Shown: positions 1 to 10,429, counted from the first letter of the stretch. The stretch: DNA of 26,852 bases from Dicyema japonicum (GCA_011109175.1 RDEW01000155.1:1-26852); one strand, 5' to 3'. Numbers and translations are program-made. Notes: generated by a model not told the origin, from the sequence alone.

Positions 1-965
<965 letters not shown>

Positions 966-1378
966 ATTCTGCCGACGCGGTAAATCAAATCCATTCTGAG
1001 AAAAGCTTTCATCATATTTTCTTTTTTAAAATTATAATTGTAAAAAACCTTTTTTGAATATTTTTGAAATCTCTTATGCAATTATTTTTCAGACACTACA
1101 TTATAAAGTTAATTAATGTTTGGTATATCCAATATATCATGCTGACTGTATTTGGGTCATTGGGGAGAATATAGCCAGATGAATGCCTGGTACAGATCTT
1201 CCGCAGATGTGCTAGATCACTTCTAGATTGAAGAGTTGTAATTCCCAAATATTGATAATTTTAGAATTCTCAGATTGTCACTGGAGAATGCCCTACTATG
1301 GACAATAAAAGTTCACTTTTTCATAGATTCGGAGATTTTGAAGAAAACATATCCATTTACGGCTGAATGATGAGAATA
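966..1378. other. Unassigned AT-rich stretch
   Basis: No reading frame, repeat or terminal inverted repeat is recognised. The right end of the hAT relic to its left probably lies here, but no CAGNG-type end could be identified. Confidence 0.4.
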
Positions 1379-1719
1379 TCATGCTTGAACAACATTCAGT
1401 ACACACGTGCAATAGTCAAAGTTATTTTTGCAAAATATTGTGAAAGCAAATCCATACGTGGAGATAGAGTCACCTACGATGGGTTTATCAATCTCGTCTG
1501 AGTCCTTATCCAAGTACTCTCTCTCACCAATCAAACTATCGCTATATCTGCAATCACTGCATAATCATTACTGTTGAGAGTAGTGAGTTGTCTTAGGGTC
1601 TTCAAAGATGACGTGTTGAGTGAACGTTGAGAGACTGTAGTGGCATTACTGTTTGTATCAGATATCTGGCCAAATGTTGCTATTCTTTGAGCAATGGAAG
1701 GAGATTCGTGAGTTGACGA
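1379..1719 (-). pseudogene. Exon-like block of unknown identity, frameshifted
   Basis: On the minus strand a pyrimidine-rich acceptor (ttattcctag) ends at 1720. From 1719 a clean frame of 62 residues follows to a stop at 1531. It begins SSTHESPSIAQRIATFGQIS and is Ser/Thr-rich. A second minus-strand frame overlaps its end and continues with SLIGEREYLDKDSDEIDKPI to a stop at 1379. The change of frame near 1550 could be a small indel or a missed splice. The composition looks like protein (mixed polar and acidic, few low-complexity runs), but I recognise no family. A neighbouring minus-strand frame at 1739-1936 may belong with it. It could equally be chance open frames in AT-rich DNA. Confidence 0.25.
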
Positions 1720-2324
1720 CTAGGAATAAGTAATACATTTACAGATGTATTTCCAATGTGCCATCTTGACTGGTGTTTTCCAAGGATGGAATAACAGGAA
1801 AAAAAGAATTATTAGCCGAGGCAACAACCCAAGTGGAAAGCTCCATGCACAATGACAACAAACCAATTGTCATGTCATCAACAAACATTAGTTTCTTCAA
1901 ATAACGTAATAGGCACGTGACTTTTGATGTATGCAATGCACTTTATTTTCTGTGATGAGTCTGTGAGACTTTCCTTAATGACTGCAATAACCAAACACTC
2001 AGTTACCATTATCATGTTTAAATTCAACTCTTAAGTGAGTTTTGTCCCCCAGCTCTCGAAGTTAACTTAGAGGGTTGAGTTTCTAAAACTTATTAAAGTA
2101 ATACTTTCTATAATTCTTAAAGAAAAGTGAGACTTTGGTGGAATGTTCGATGGATAGGTGAATGGAAAAATGATAGTTCGCAGGGGTTAAATGATATTCT
2201 TTCAACTTGAATACGCACTGACAATGATTAACAGGTAAATCTCCAAATGTCCTTTAATGTACACGTCAAGTGTGACATTAAGCTTTCTGCTGGGTCTGCC
2301 AATAATAATCACATCAGACAATAA
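1720..2324. other. Unassigned; short open frame 1739-1936 on minus strand
   Basis: A 65-residue minus-strand frame ends LENTSQDGTLEIHL and sits immediately upstream (on the minus strand) of the exon-like block at 1379-1719. No domain is recognised. The rest of the stretch shows no coding or repeat signal. Confidence 0.25.
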
Positions 2325-3448
2325 TTAAGCTGAATCTTCTACTCCAAAGTCTCCCCCGGCTGAATACTCACAGAAAATGTAGCATTTGATAAAAACAACA
2401 CCATCTGATGAATATAAACCACACAGTGGATTTTCTGTTAAATTCAAATAAGTTTGATCAATTTTATATTCTAAAGTGTCTTTAGTTTCGTTTGTAAGGA
2501 AGATTGATTGCTCAGTCATCCTTCCCAGTCCAATGTCAATAACATTTTTAATTTTACTATATTCCTTGCATTTATTCTAAATCATTCCTTTTCTAGTTGC
2601 GTCTTTTTCATAATGTTGTCCCATAGATGAACTCGCTGTACTTATTGTCATGTTCTTCGCGATAAAGAATCTCCTTATCAGTAAAAACATAGTCGGGATC
2701 GATGTAATTGTGCTTCTTCTGGAGTGTGAGTCAATAAAATGGTAGTCCTTGATCAAACTTCACTCCCAGGATGGTTGGTATAGTCATTTGCATCAAAATA
2801 ATTTTAATATCGATTGCAAAATGATACAATGTTAGCAAAATATAAACATTTAAGTTATAAAGGGGGAATCTACCAAGACTCTTCTTGTGACATTGAGGAG
2901 CGAATTCTCCTCCAAGGATTGTGTAGACACATAACCAACAATCACTATTTTCCATGCATGATAAACGAAAACAACGCAGGCGGTGTTGGTGGAGGTTTTT
3001 CCTGAGCTCCAAAAAATTGAAGTGATTTTTATTGCTCTCCGATACATCTGAGAAGTCTTTACCAAATAAGATCGCGAAATGTTGGGTAAAATCACTGACA
3101 ACAGGAAATACATGAAGCACAGGAAATGCAATGTCTGGATCAGATCTGAAGTTAAACACCCATGGAGGTTGGGATTTGCATTGCTTCCAACCTTGATCAT
3201 CGAGGATGTTTAGGATGTCAAAATCCATGAATACTGTCCAGCATCTAATAACGAAGATTAACTTTTGTATGAAAAGAAAATCTTACTATAAACTCCTAAT
3301 CAAAGATCTTCAATTTCTTGAATAGAATGCGTAGTAGAGATTCCTTTGATGAAAGAACATTACTCACAAAGAGATCAGTCTTTGCATATGCAAGTTCATC
3401 CTCACTCAGGGTTGCTAGAACCGTCAGCGTTAGAAATCCAATGTTTAA
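2325..3448 (-). other. Possible multi-exon gene of unknown function
   Basis: Several minus-strand pieces look exonic. The first (about 3448-3368) reads LNIGFLTLTVLATLSEDELA, a hydrophobic signal-peptide-like run followed by acidic residues, and ends at a canonical GTGAGT donor. No in-frame ATG was found for it. A long open frame runs from 3228 to 2731 (QGWKQCKSQPPWVFNF and so on). A third piece (2718-2608) follows a ccag acceptor and reads YIDPDYVFTDKEILYREEHD. A fourth (2576-2372) follows a ttag acceptor, contains LTENPLCGLYSSDGVVFIKC and ends at another GTGAGT donor. The pieces do not join in phase in the simplest arrangement. I recognise no family. Either it is a secreted-protein gene whose exon structure I cannot resolve, or a decayed gene. 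Confidence 0.3.
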
Positions 3449-3914
3449 GCTTAAATAAGTATTTATCTCTATATGAGAATTAGTTTGATTACATACGTAA
3501 CGTTTTCCAGATTTTATTAGAGTTAAAACTACTTTTAAGTTTTATTAGAGCACGTCATATTTATTTGACTGAAGTCTTAATTGATTTATTATCCAGTCAG
3601 CATACGGCGTGTATTCAAGTAGGCCTTCACATCAGATAATTGATTTAATGAAAGTTTATGTTGAACACTGAACGGTTTGAATAACAAAAAAATTATCAGA
3701 AATTAACTTTTTAGTAAAAATTGAGTTTTTATCTGATTTTAATGACAATTTCTAAAATTGATATATTTCATAATTTGAAAATTCAAAAACTTCAATTGAA
3801 AATTCAAAAATTTTAGCTACCAAAGTATTGCAACCTATAATAATTAGAAAAAAAACATGGATAGATTTCAAGTTGTTAAATAAATTTTTTATATAGATGA
3901 AAATAATTAAATAA
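3449..3914. other. Low-complexity AT-rich spacer
   Basis: Runs of A and T with no reading frame or repeat unit that I recognise. A minus-strand frame without ATG extends leftwards out of it into the signal-peptide-like piece ending at 3368. Confidence 0.5.
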
Positions 3915-4619
3915 TTAATTAACACAGCCATCCATCCTAAAAAACCTCACCGACATTATCGACGTTGCTTTGCCTCTCACAATTGGATCAGGGATCAACT
4001 GGAGAAGCCACCCACCTTGGCTTTTTAGTGTAGCTAGATGACCAAGTTTCTTTAGGAAGTGAAGCGATTTTCCACCTATTCCTCCACTTGTCTCAACCAC
4101 AATCGGATAGAACGCGTATCGGTCTCGTAGCGCTTCTTATTTCTTCTCCATTGTTCTCATAGTTTTTTACCGCAACATACAGTGTGCGCGCTCCGACAAT
4201 GTAGGAAGGGCAAAGTGCGTCGACACAGGTAGCGTCCCAGACCAAAGGTTTCCCTTCTTCGAATGGGAAAATTGTGCTCCCGTCGGGAAGTTTACAGTCT
4301 CCTCTGTCAGGACCAACATGTTCAAGTATGGCGGATATCCCGCAGACTCTAAGACTCGCTTGACAATTTCCTTGATTTCCTTTTGTCTTGGGAATCGTCC
4401 TGCACTTCTTACACATGAGAAGGCATGGTGTCCATAACAATCGACGGTGGCGCCACACCGGCATTTGTGAGTCAGGTAAATTTCCAGTCCAAGTCTGGTG
4501 GAGATGCCGAAGCGGACGGTATCATCGTCAGTTTTAATTACATTTTTGTTCGAATGGTATATCAGGTTGGCTAAAGATAAGAGCAAAATACTACTTTTAT
4601 TGACCAATGTCCATCTCAC
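3915..4619 (-). pseudogene. C-terminal part of an RT-family retroelement protein, frameshifted (copy 1)
   Basis: The frame from 4619 gives a Cys/His cluster (THKCRCGATVDCYGHHAFSC) followed by a basic SAGRFPRQKEIKEIVKR segment. Near 4310 the sense continues in the overlapping frame with GPDRGDCKLPDGSTIFPFEE and LVWDATCVDALCPS, then switches again to VETSGGIGGKSLHFLKKLGH, ending at 3915. This order (CxC-H-C cluster, SAGR, DRGD..RPDG, WDATCVDT, VETxG) is the C-terminal tail of a large family of reverse-transcriptase proteins in marine invertebrate genomes. The spaced PD...D pattern resembles a restriction-like endonuclease, which is inference. Two frameshifts make it non-functional. Nucleotide similarity with 21535-21965 extends to the 3' end around 3905, which marks the element end. 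No RT core is present. Confidence 0.7.
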
Positions 4620-4903
4620 AAGATATTACATTTTACAGTGAGTTGAAATAATATTTTACCTCCAATGCTTCATGTTTTTACAGCCGATGGACCAAGGAGT
4701 ATTTAAGACATTCAATAGGCTATTCAATAAATTCAAATTTTTTGAAATTATTGAAAAATTGAACTCGGAAAATCATCATCCGAGGTAATAAAAAAATAAG
4801 TCTTAAGGATGATACAATTTATACCTATTAAGATGTGCAAAGATAAATAGTACAACAATAATAAACTATTTTCGACAATGGACACAATATTTTATTGAAG
4901 AAA
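4620..4903. other. Unassigned spacer
   Basis: AT-rich, no recognisable coding or repeat structure. Confidence 0.5.
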
Positions 4904-5370
4904 TTAATGATGAGTTTTCTCCTTATTAATTAAGAATTCGTGAATTCGTGTCAAAGCTCCAAAGAAATGATCCAATTGCAGGAGATGAGTTTTTTCTCCA
5001 TGAGTATACAAAAAAACTACCCTTCCTCTCAATCCGTAAGAATGTATGCAATCCAAAATTTTAATTTGTTTCATATGTCTATGCCAAAGATTTTTCTTAT
5101 AATTAATTTCCTTCGGATTGATCAAAAGATTTCAGTATGTCAATGGCACACGTTAGTGACTTTTGCTGCCAAAGCTAAAATTGACACAAGATATTTCGAT
5201 GGTGTATGGAATAAAGGGCAGTTCGGTAATCTAGCTTCCTTTAAGAGTTTTCGTTGTAATTTGATTATGAAATTTTCAATGTGCTGGATTTTGTGTTCTG
5301 GTCCAATTAACCTCATTGCAGTATCCTCGATTGCGGATAGTTTCAGAAAATCCGTATGAAGCAGATTGAG
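4904..5370 (-). other. Unidentified protein-like block in two adjoining minus-strand frames
   Basis: From 5370 to 5140 the minus strand is open and reads like an alpha-helical protein: KLSAIEDTAMRLIGPEHKIQ, then KLQRKLLKEARLPNCPLFHT and SKYLVSILALAAKVTN, ending in a stop. The overlapping frame 5125-4904 continues with KEINYKKNLWHRHMKQIKIL and ends LDHFFGALTRIHEFL plus a lysine-rich tail. The frame change at about 5140 could be an indel or a short intron (a GTGTGC follows the AAKVTN codons). The composition is amphipathic and leucine-rich, unlike the surrounding junk. I recognise no family. It may be the C-terminal exons of a gene whose other exon-like blocks lie at 5968-6510, 6618-6802 and 8039-8250 on the same strand. 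Confidence 0.35.
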
Positions 5371-5967
5371 TTATCCATAGTAGGTAGTTTAATTTTCTAT
5401 GTCGTAGGTCAATGATACCAACAATAAATTTATAAATGTGAACACGGATAAGCGAATTTGGCTTTGGTTGTGTGAGAATTTGCCCGGAGGTTAATAATAC
5501 TTTATGTCGAAGGTCAATGATACCAGTTCCTTCATCAATTGTATAGCGAATTCATTATTGCGTAGTCTGAAACACATTGATCGCAAAAAGATTCAGATAT
5601 GTCATCAATTTTTCTATAGTGTATGGTATCAGAAACCGGTATTTTCCGTATTTGGTTATGAATAAGACTATCCAAATATGCTTCTCCCATCAAAGCTGTT
5701 TCAAAAAACTAGAGTTTATCGGATATTGTGCGTTTTTTTTACATTTTACATTTCTGTTAAAAAATCTTGCTAAGCACTTGATGAGACAGAAATATTTTTT
5801 AACGTTTTAATTTGGTTATCGAATTTTTCTAATTTTCTTTTAAAAAATCTTAGGACTTCTGGACATATTCAGAATGAATCGATTCAAAATGTCTTCTTAA
5901 TATGTTTGGCCTCATATTTTCTGCTCAAGGTTTTTAAAACATGCAAATAGAGGGCTATTTGAAGGAA
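5371..5967. other. Unassigned; short direct repeat
   Basis: A roughly 25-bp sequence (tatgtcg[t/a]aggtcaatgatacca) occurs near 5399 and again near 5503, about 105 bp apart. On the minus strand both copies read as GIIDLRHK. No other structure is recognised. Confidence 0.4.
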
Positions 5968-6510
5968 TCAAAAATAATAGTGCGAATCCGAACAATAAAT
6001 AGGACGGCGAATACTTTCTTTTCTTTGGGTCGAATTGATTATTTTCAAATTATTAGGACTATTTGAGCTATCATCAAAATCATCAGGAAAGATCTCTCCC
6101 ATTTTAGAAAACTCGTACCTAGACTGTGAATCAAAAATTCTACAAAAAAGATGCACTCTACAATCTTTTGAAAAATTTAAATCGACGCGACATTAAGCTC
6201 ACTTCATTTTCATCTGCACAAATAAAAGGAAAATTATTCAACCTCGTCATCAAAGAATCGTCTCAATCGTCATCTACAATGCCCATCATGCTTTCTTGGG
6301 ACCAGAATATTGGTAATCTCTTATCTTGTCCAGGTCCACCTCCGAGTTCACATATAAACAAATATACCTGTCGAATAACTCGAACCTTGATTCTTAGTTT
6401 AATGTTTTCTTTATCTACCAGTTTATTTAACTCGTAGGAACCGGGGTTAAATAAATAAAACTGGACTGACATTGCATCCATATATACGACTTTAAGATAT
6501 TCTTGAAGTA
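5968..6510 (-). other. Unidentified exon-like blocks
   Basis: After an acceptor-like gtag at 6511-6514, a minus-strand frame runs to a stop at 6263: VVYMDAMSVQFYLFNPGSYE, then LNKLVDKENIKLRIKVRVIR, then a glycine-rich ICELGGGPGQDKRLPIFW and acidic VDDD. Within it, CAG/GTATAT near 6368 could be a donor. In the same frame past the stop the sense continues (DDSLMTRLNNFPFICADE, SRRFKFFKRL), suggesting a single nonsense mutation. A second block (6156-5968) starts MHLFCRIFDSQSRYEFSKMG and is rich in Asp, Ser and Asn. I recognise no domain. The glycine-rich part loosely recalls a nucleotide or SAM-binding loop, but nothing around it supports that. Confidence 0.3.
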
Positions 6511-6617
6511 CTACGATTTAAAACTAAGTGAATCATGTATGATTAACAATTCACACAAAACATTTAAAAATAACTAAACATATCTTCATTAGAGGTGGCT
6601 GCTATCAAAATTTTACA

Positions 6618-6802
6618 TCATTTCTTGTAAAAAATGCGGGCAATGAGCCAGATTTTTAGTCGCTTATCCCTTTTCCCATTCTCGCTAAACGACTTGATAC
6701 AATTTAGAAGAATTAGTGAGCAATTCCAATTATCGAGTAAAATAATTAATTTTGTTTTCTGATAGTAAAAATACTTTTCGACTTCAGCAGAACCAACCAC
6801 AT
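6618..6802 (-). other. Unidentified exon-like block
   Basis: A tag acceptor-like site precedes 6802 on the minus strand. The following frame reads DVVGSAEVEKYFYYQKTKLI, then LLDNWNCSLILLNCIKSFSE and a basic GKRDKRLKIW segment, with a stop at 6618. It looks helical and protein-like but matches no family known to me. It may be an internal exon of the same gene as 5968-6510, which lies immediately downstream on the same strand. Confidence 0.25.
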
Positions 6803-7119
6803 CTATTTTTTATCGTTAAAATAAATAATAAATAAATTTATATAAGTTAATAGAGAGTTGGGTGTTGTAGATCTTTCTAATAATTTTTATGTTTTATCGT
6901 ACTTTCAGTTTTTCTATTCAACCCAGTTTACAATTGCAATGTCCAACTTCGGAGGACTCGCTTCGAATATTATACAGGAGACCTTATACATTGATCGATC
7001 AGAAAAGTGTATTGAGAAAACTGGTAGAACGGAAATGAAGAGGACCGGTAATCTGTAGTGACGATTCAAAGTAGTGAATATATTATTATTAATATAGGCA
7101 CGTACGCGATGCCAAGATC

Positions 7120-7500
7120 ATGACAAAGCATGTGCAACACGAAAAGTTAACAATCTAATTAACGTCCCTCATCTTTTTCGATCCGTTGCCATGTTCCGTA
7201 GCGTATCCTGAGATCTTCATCTATAATAACCGGCAGTGTTGTCCTCGGCCGGCCGCGGAAACGAGAACCTTCTAAGACAAAATACTCCTCCATTGCTATG
7301 TTGGCAAGCGTCCCCATATCGTGGCGAAGTATGTGTCCAAAGAGCCTCCATTTTGAATCAGTAATCTCACATGATATTGGCTCAGTTCCTGTTCTCTTGT
7401 ATAAGATTTTAAACTCCTTCGATATTTTTGTCTCTTGGAGCATCCGGTTTGATATCTTGTATTTTGAAAGGTCTTCACAAAGTTCTTTTCTTTTCCATGC
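7120..7500 (-). pseudogene. LINE C-terminal fragment (family A, copy 1)
   Basis: The minus strand reads SKYKISNRMLQ in the frame from 7520, then the 94-residue frame 7443-7159: CEITDSKWRLFGHILRHDMG, ANIAMEEYF, RFRGRPRTTLPV, IIDEDLRIRYGTWQRI and a stop. The signature (WRLFGHILR ... FRGRPRTTLP) is the tail of a non-LTR retrotransposon protein, shared with 8808-9800 and 13090-13494. Only the last 110 residues or so survive, so it is 5'-truncated as usual for LINEs. The 3' flank (caaagcatgtgcaacac, about 7123-7139) is shared with the copy at 13090. It interrupts a stretch holding minus-strand exon-like blocks on both sides. Confidence 0.8.
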
Positions 7501-8038
7501 ACTAGAGAGTCCTTTGACATTGAACGTTAAAAGTGAGAAGTCATTTAGGTTGCAATTTTTCGTGTTTTTCAGACATACTTTTCAAGAGGGACGTCACTAC
7601 CTCAACCAAAAAAAAATTGTTGATTATTTGTTAATAAAGAGATTAGTTAACATAAAGACTTCACTAGTGGCGATGAATGCAATCCTAAAATCATAAAAAT
7701 AAAACATTGAAAATTGTTTTTAAAATTGTAGCATAGAAATGGATCTCTTTCATATTGGTTAGCAAACATATATTCTCAATTTTTGAAAAATGTTATGCGG
7801 AATCAACACCTCCATAAATACATTTTCTATTGTAAAAATGAAAATTAACGATATTTAGTTATAAATTTAAAAAATTTTATTTAAAATGAATTCTTTTGTA
7901 TTCGAATAACCGATATCCAAATGTTCAAATGTTGGACAAATATCATTTGGATCCCCAATATCAGACACATACAATTCCAGATAAAATATTGGTGATCAAA
8001 TTCAAGTTCATCGTAATTTAAATTCCTTTAATGAAACA
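7501..8038. other. Unassigned AT-rich stretch
   Basis: The open frames here are antisense continuations of the LINE fragment or chance. No repeat or gene is recognised. Confidence 0.45.
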
Positions 8039-8250
8039 TCAATTATACAATAAATCTTCAATTACGCCATATGTCGCAAATAATCTTCTAGTATTTGGAA
8101 ATTTAGATATAGCTTCCACAGCCAAAATCGTTGGCATTATGACATTACCTATGTGGATAATGCGGTCTGGTGGAATTTTTTTAAAAAGATTGTGAATAAT
8201 AATTCCATCGAGATCATAAATAAATCTAAAATTTTTTTCATTTTCGTCAA
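8039..8250 (-). other. Unidentified exon-like block
   Basis: On the minus strand a ttag acceptor-like site ends at 8251. From 8250 a frame without ATG reads DENEKNFRFIYDLDGIIIHN, then LFKKIPPDRIIHIGNVIMPT, ILAVEAISKFPNTRRLFATY and GVIEDLLYN before a stop at 8039. This is strikingly protein-like, with regularly spaced hydrophobic residues as in helical repeats. GTAATT after the codons for ATYG could be a donor. No family is recognised. Being on the same strand as the blocks at 6618-6802, 5968-6510 and 4904-5370, it could be an upstream exon of one gene. Confidence 0.35.
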
Positions 8251-8284
8251 CTAAATATATTCAAAATACCTAGAAGATCTTTAT

Positions 8285-8545
8285 CGATTTAATATATAAC
8301 AGCATCTGTAATTACGCATTGCTAAAAGGCGAACCTTGGAGCACTCCGTTTGGTAATAAACGTAATGTGATCTGAGGTGGCCACAGATGACCCTCCCATG
8401 TCTTCCAGATAAAAAATTGGCCAGTCATAGCTTCAAATTAGGGCGAATTTTTGAATTAAAGATTTTCCAATTAAATGTTTCCTCGGTACCGAGTCAAACG
8501 CCTTGTTGATGTCAATCATGTGTTTTGGGGTAGTGTTGAAACCAT
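8285..8545 (-). pseudogene. Jockey-like reverse transcriptase fragment
   Basis: The minus strand carries RT motif A as MIDINKAFDSVPRKHLIGKS (about 8450-8515), then in another frame LANFLSGRHGRVICGHLRSH (about 8365-8425) and then LRLLPNGVLQGSPF (about 8310-8350), the LPNGVLQGSP block around RT motif B. The same WxANFLSGRxGRV and LLPNGVL blocks occur in the Jockey-like element at 17715-18756, so both derive from the same or related families. Frame switches show it is dead. The catalytic YADD segment is missing because the sequence changes to an unrelated exon-like block at about 8280. Confidence 0.7.
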
Positions 8546-8757
8546 CCGCAATGAACTGTGAAATCGTTGATAAGAAAGTCTTTTGGATTTACAATCAACG
8601 AATATCTTTAAACTCCATGTCTCTAAAAATGGTGAATGTTTCTAACATTCAAGGATTTCAAGCATCAAATGGATGGCTTGTGAAATTTAAAAATCGATTT
8701 TCCATTGCTTCCCGTGCTTATTTGGGAAAAATAGATTTGTTGAAACCTCAGTGATTG
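8545..8757 (+). pseudogene. Tigger/pogo or Tc5-type CENP-B DNA-binding domain fragment
   Basis: The plus-strand frame ending at 8754 reads CEIVDKKVFWIYNQRISLNS, then SNIQGFQASNGWLVKFKNRF and SIASRAYLGKIDLL before a stop. This matches the second helix-turn-helix of CENP-B-like transposases: a hydrophobic VxxWI..QR helix, then FxASxGWLxxFKxR, then a short basic SxRAxxGK linker. That half binds the transposon end in Tigger/pogo elements. The first helix-turn-helix and the DDE catalytic domain are absent. It abuts the RT fragment at its left with no visible target duplication. Confidence 0.6.
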
Positions 8758-8807
8758 AAAAATTTACAGTAAGTTTCAATAGAAAATTGGAACAATAGTT
8801 AAGTTAG

Positions 8808-9800
8808 TTAGTTAAGAACTCTTTCGCGTGGCCCTAAAAGGGGTTCGCTTGAGCCATGTTTTGCAGTCATCCTCCTCGCCATCCTCGCCCACGCCATCTT
8901 GTTCCTGGGCTTCATTCGAACATCATCCAGATCATCCGCTGTCACCAATTTACGACTATTTTGTTCGTAGTCATCTTTTAAGCAGGTTGGAATTGTGTTT
9001 CTTGGTCTGCCTCGAAATCCGCGACTTCCGGCGTAGTAGAAATATTCTTCCATTATTCTGTTACATGGCGTAGTCGGGTCCAGTCTGAGGATATATCCAA
9101 ATAGTCGCCATCTCGATAAAATAACATCGTTGCTGAGTGGTCTGGATTTACATCGTGAATATAGATTTTCATTTGAGATTTTTCTCGGCCAAAAAATTCC
9201 AATCAACATACGGAGTTGGTTCCTGTATAAAGTATCTAAGTTCTCTAAATCAATTTTAGAACATGCCCATGTTCCGGAATTGTATAGAAAAATTGGTTTA
9301 ACAAACGTGTCGTATAGTCTGACACGAAGTTTCAGTGATACATGTTTTTTCCTTATCCAAATTTGGTACATTTTTTTGAAGTATATGGTAGCCAGCATTT
9401 TCCTTCGACAAATATCCTCAGCATCACCTAGCAGTGAGCCGAGTTTTTTGGTATGTCTCCTGCACTCATCGTTCCTTGATTCTGCTCGTTCGACTCGTGT
9501 ATAATCAGTTTTTTTAATGTTTATGCGTAAATCCCAATTCTTAAAAATACGTTCGGCTTGAAGTAAAATTTGGTCAAGTATTTCTTGGTCGGTAGACACA
9601 AAGTCTACATCATCCGCATAAATTAACTCTGTTATGTCCCGGTATTTAGAACCCATGACATTTCTCAATTCCTTGAGCGCAGCTTCGAGGTAAACAATAA
9701 ATATAATTGAGGACAAGGAATCTCCTTGTGGAGTGCCCATGTTGGTACTGAAACTCTTTGAATGCTTTGTTCCTATTCTCACGGAATTTTTCGAATTTTC
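8808..9800 (-). pseudogene. LINE reverse transcriptase C-terminal half (family A, copy 2)
   Basis: A continuous 324-residue minus-strand frame (9782-8808) starts inside the RT domain: GTPQGDSLSSIIF at residues 16-28 is motif B and YADDVDF at 55-61 is catalytic motif C. Next come KKTDYT, the family-typical KKLGSLLGDAEDICRRK, a connection region (RLYDTFVKPIFLYNSGTWAC), LENLDTLYRNQLRMLIGIFW, then SRWRLFGYILRLDPTTPCNR, FRGRPRNTIP and a basic tail. Sense continues a little upstream of the ATG to about 9800, where the copy is truncated; endonuclease and RT motifs 1-A are lost. The 3' end runs into short TAAC repeats (about 8786-8808). This is the least decayed of three copies in the window, all on the minus strand. 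The clade was not settled. Confidence 0.9.
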
Positions 9801-9984
9801 TCGACGTGATGGAGGTTAATAAATTGAATTTAAATTAATCTGCTAGCTTATCCGTTATATCATCATCCAATGCGGTCGCCATATGACCTCACAAGACTAT
9901 ATGAAGACACAAACGATCGGTTTCGACGATGTGCCTTTCTGCATTTTAAAATACCACAAGACGGAGCACCTCTTTTATTTTCCN
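9801..9984. other. Spacer between LINE copy and Ginger-like element
   Basis: A plus-strand frame from about 9870 reads DLTRLYEDTNDRFRRCAFLH and continues to the N at 9984. It is protein-like but unrecognised. The N prevents a check of the flank for a target duplication. Confidence 0.3.
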
Positions 9985-10027
9985 TGTCACATGGGCGGCG
10001 CGTAACGCATGGGCAGCCTGTTACATT
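9985..10027 (+). repeat. Left terminal inverted repeat of Ginger-like element
   Basis: It pairs with 11368-11410 in reverse complement: TGTCACATGGGC, a variable middle containing GTAACG/CGTTAC, then ATGGGCAGCCTGTTACATT. A few mismatches are confined to the middle. Confidence 0.85.
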
Positions 10028-10250
10028 TTTTCGACCTTGAAAAGGTCTTTTGATTATCCGACATTATTATTATTATTACCCCAGGATCACTGGGTCAAAA
10101 GAAAGAAAGAAATAAAAGTTTCTCATCGTAACAAGTGTTACTTTTTTCGACCTTGAAAAGGTCTTTTGATTATCCGACATTATTATTATTATTACCCCAG
10201 GATCACTGGGTCAAAAAGAAAGAAATAAAAGTTCTCATCTAACTAAGTGA
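10021..10250 (+). repeat. 116-bp tandem duplication (two copies)
   Basis: Copy 1 (about 10021-10136) and copy 2 (about 10137-10250) both run gttac-T(n)-cgacc, a GACCTT/AAGGTC hairpin, gattatccgacatt, an ATT microsatellite, then CCCAG/CTGGG flanking GATCA, and an AAAGAAAG tract. They differ by small indels only. A third, diverged remnant sharing ggattatccgacatt follows at about 10285-10305. The array sits directly inside the left inverted repeat of the Ginger-like element and has no counterpart near its right end. Confidence 0.9.
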
Positions 10251-10429
10251 TCCCAGACCGACAAAGGTGAGGATGAGTCCTCTTTGGATTATCCGACATT
10301 TAATTTTATATATCCGATTTATATCGTGATTTAATCCTGTTAAATTAGTTTTTTATTCATAAATGTTATGATTATAAAGATTTTATTTTTTTATAGCGGT
10401 AAACCTAGATTTCTAGCGTGATTTATAGC

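Noticed and set aside
4940-5359. 139-codon plus-strand frame
   Set aside because: The minus strand of the same stretch reads far more like protein, so this is probably its shadow, though neither strand has a recognised homologue.
7298-7696. 132-codon plus-strand frame
   Set aside because: Antisense to the LINE fragment at 7120-7500 for much of its length; the rest is AT-rich.
8828-9504. Plus-strand open frames of 81 and 124 codons
   Set aside because: They are antisense to the well-supported LINE reverse transcriptase on the minus strand.
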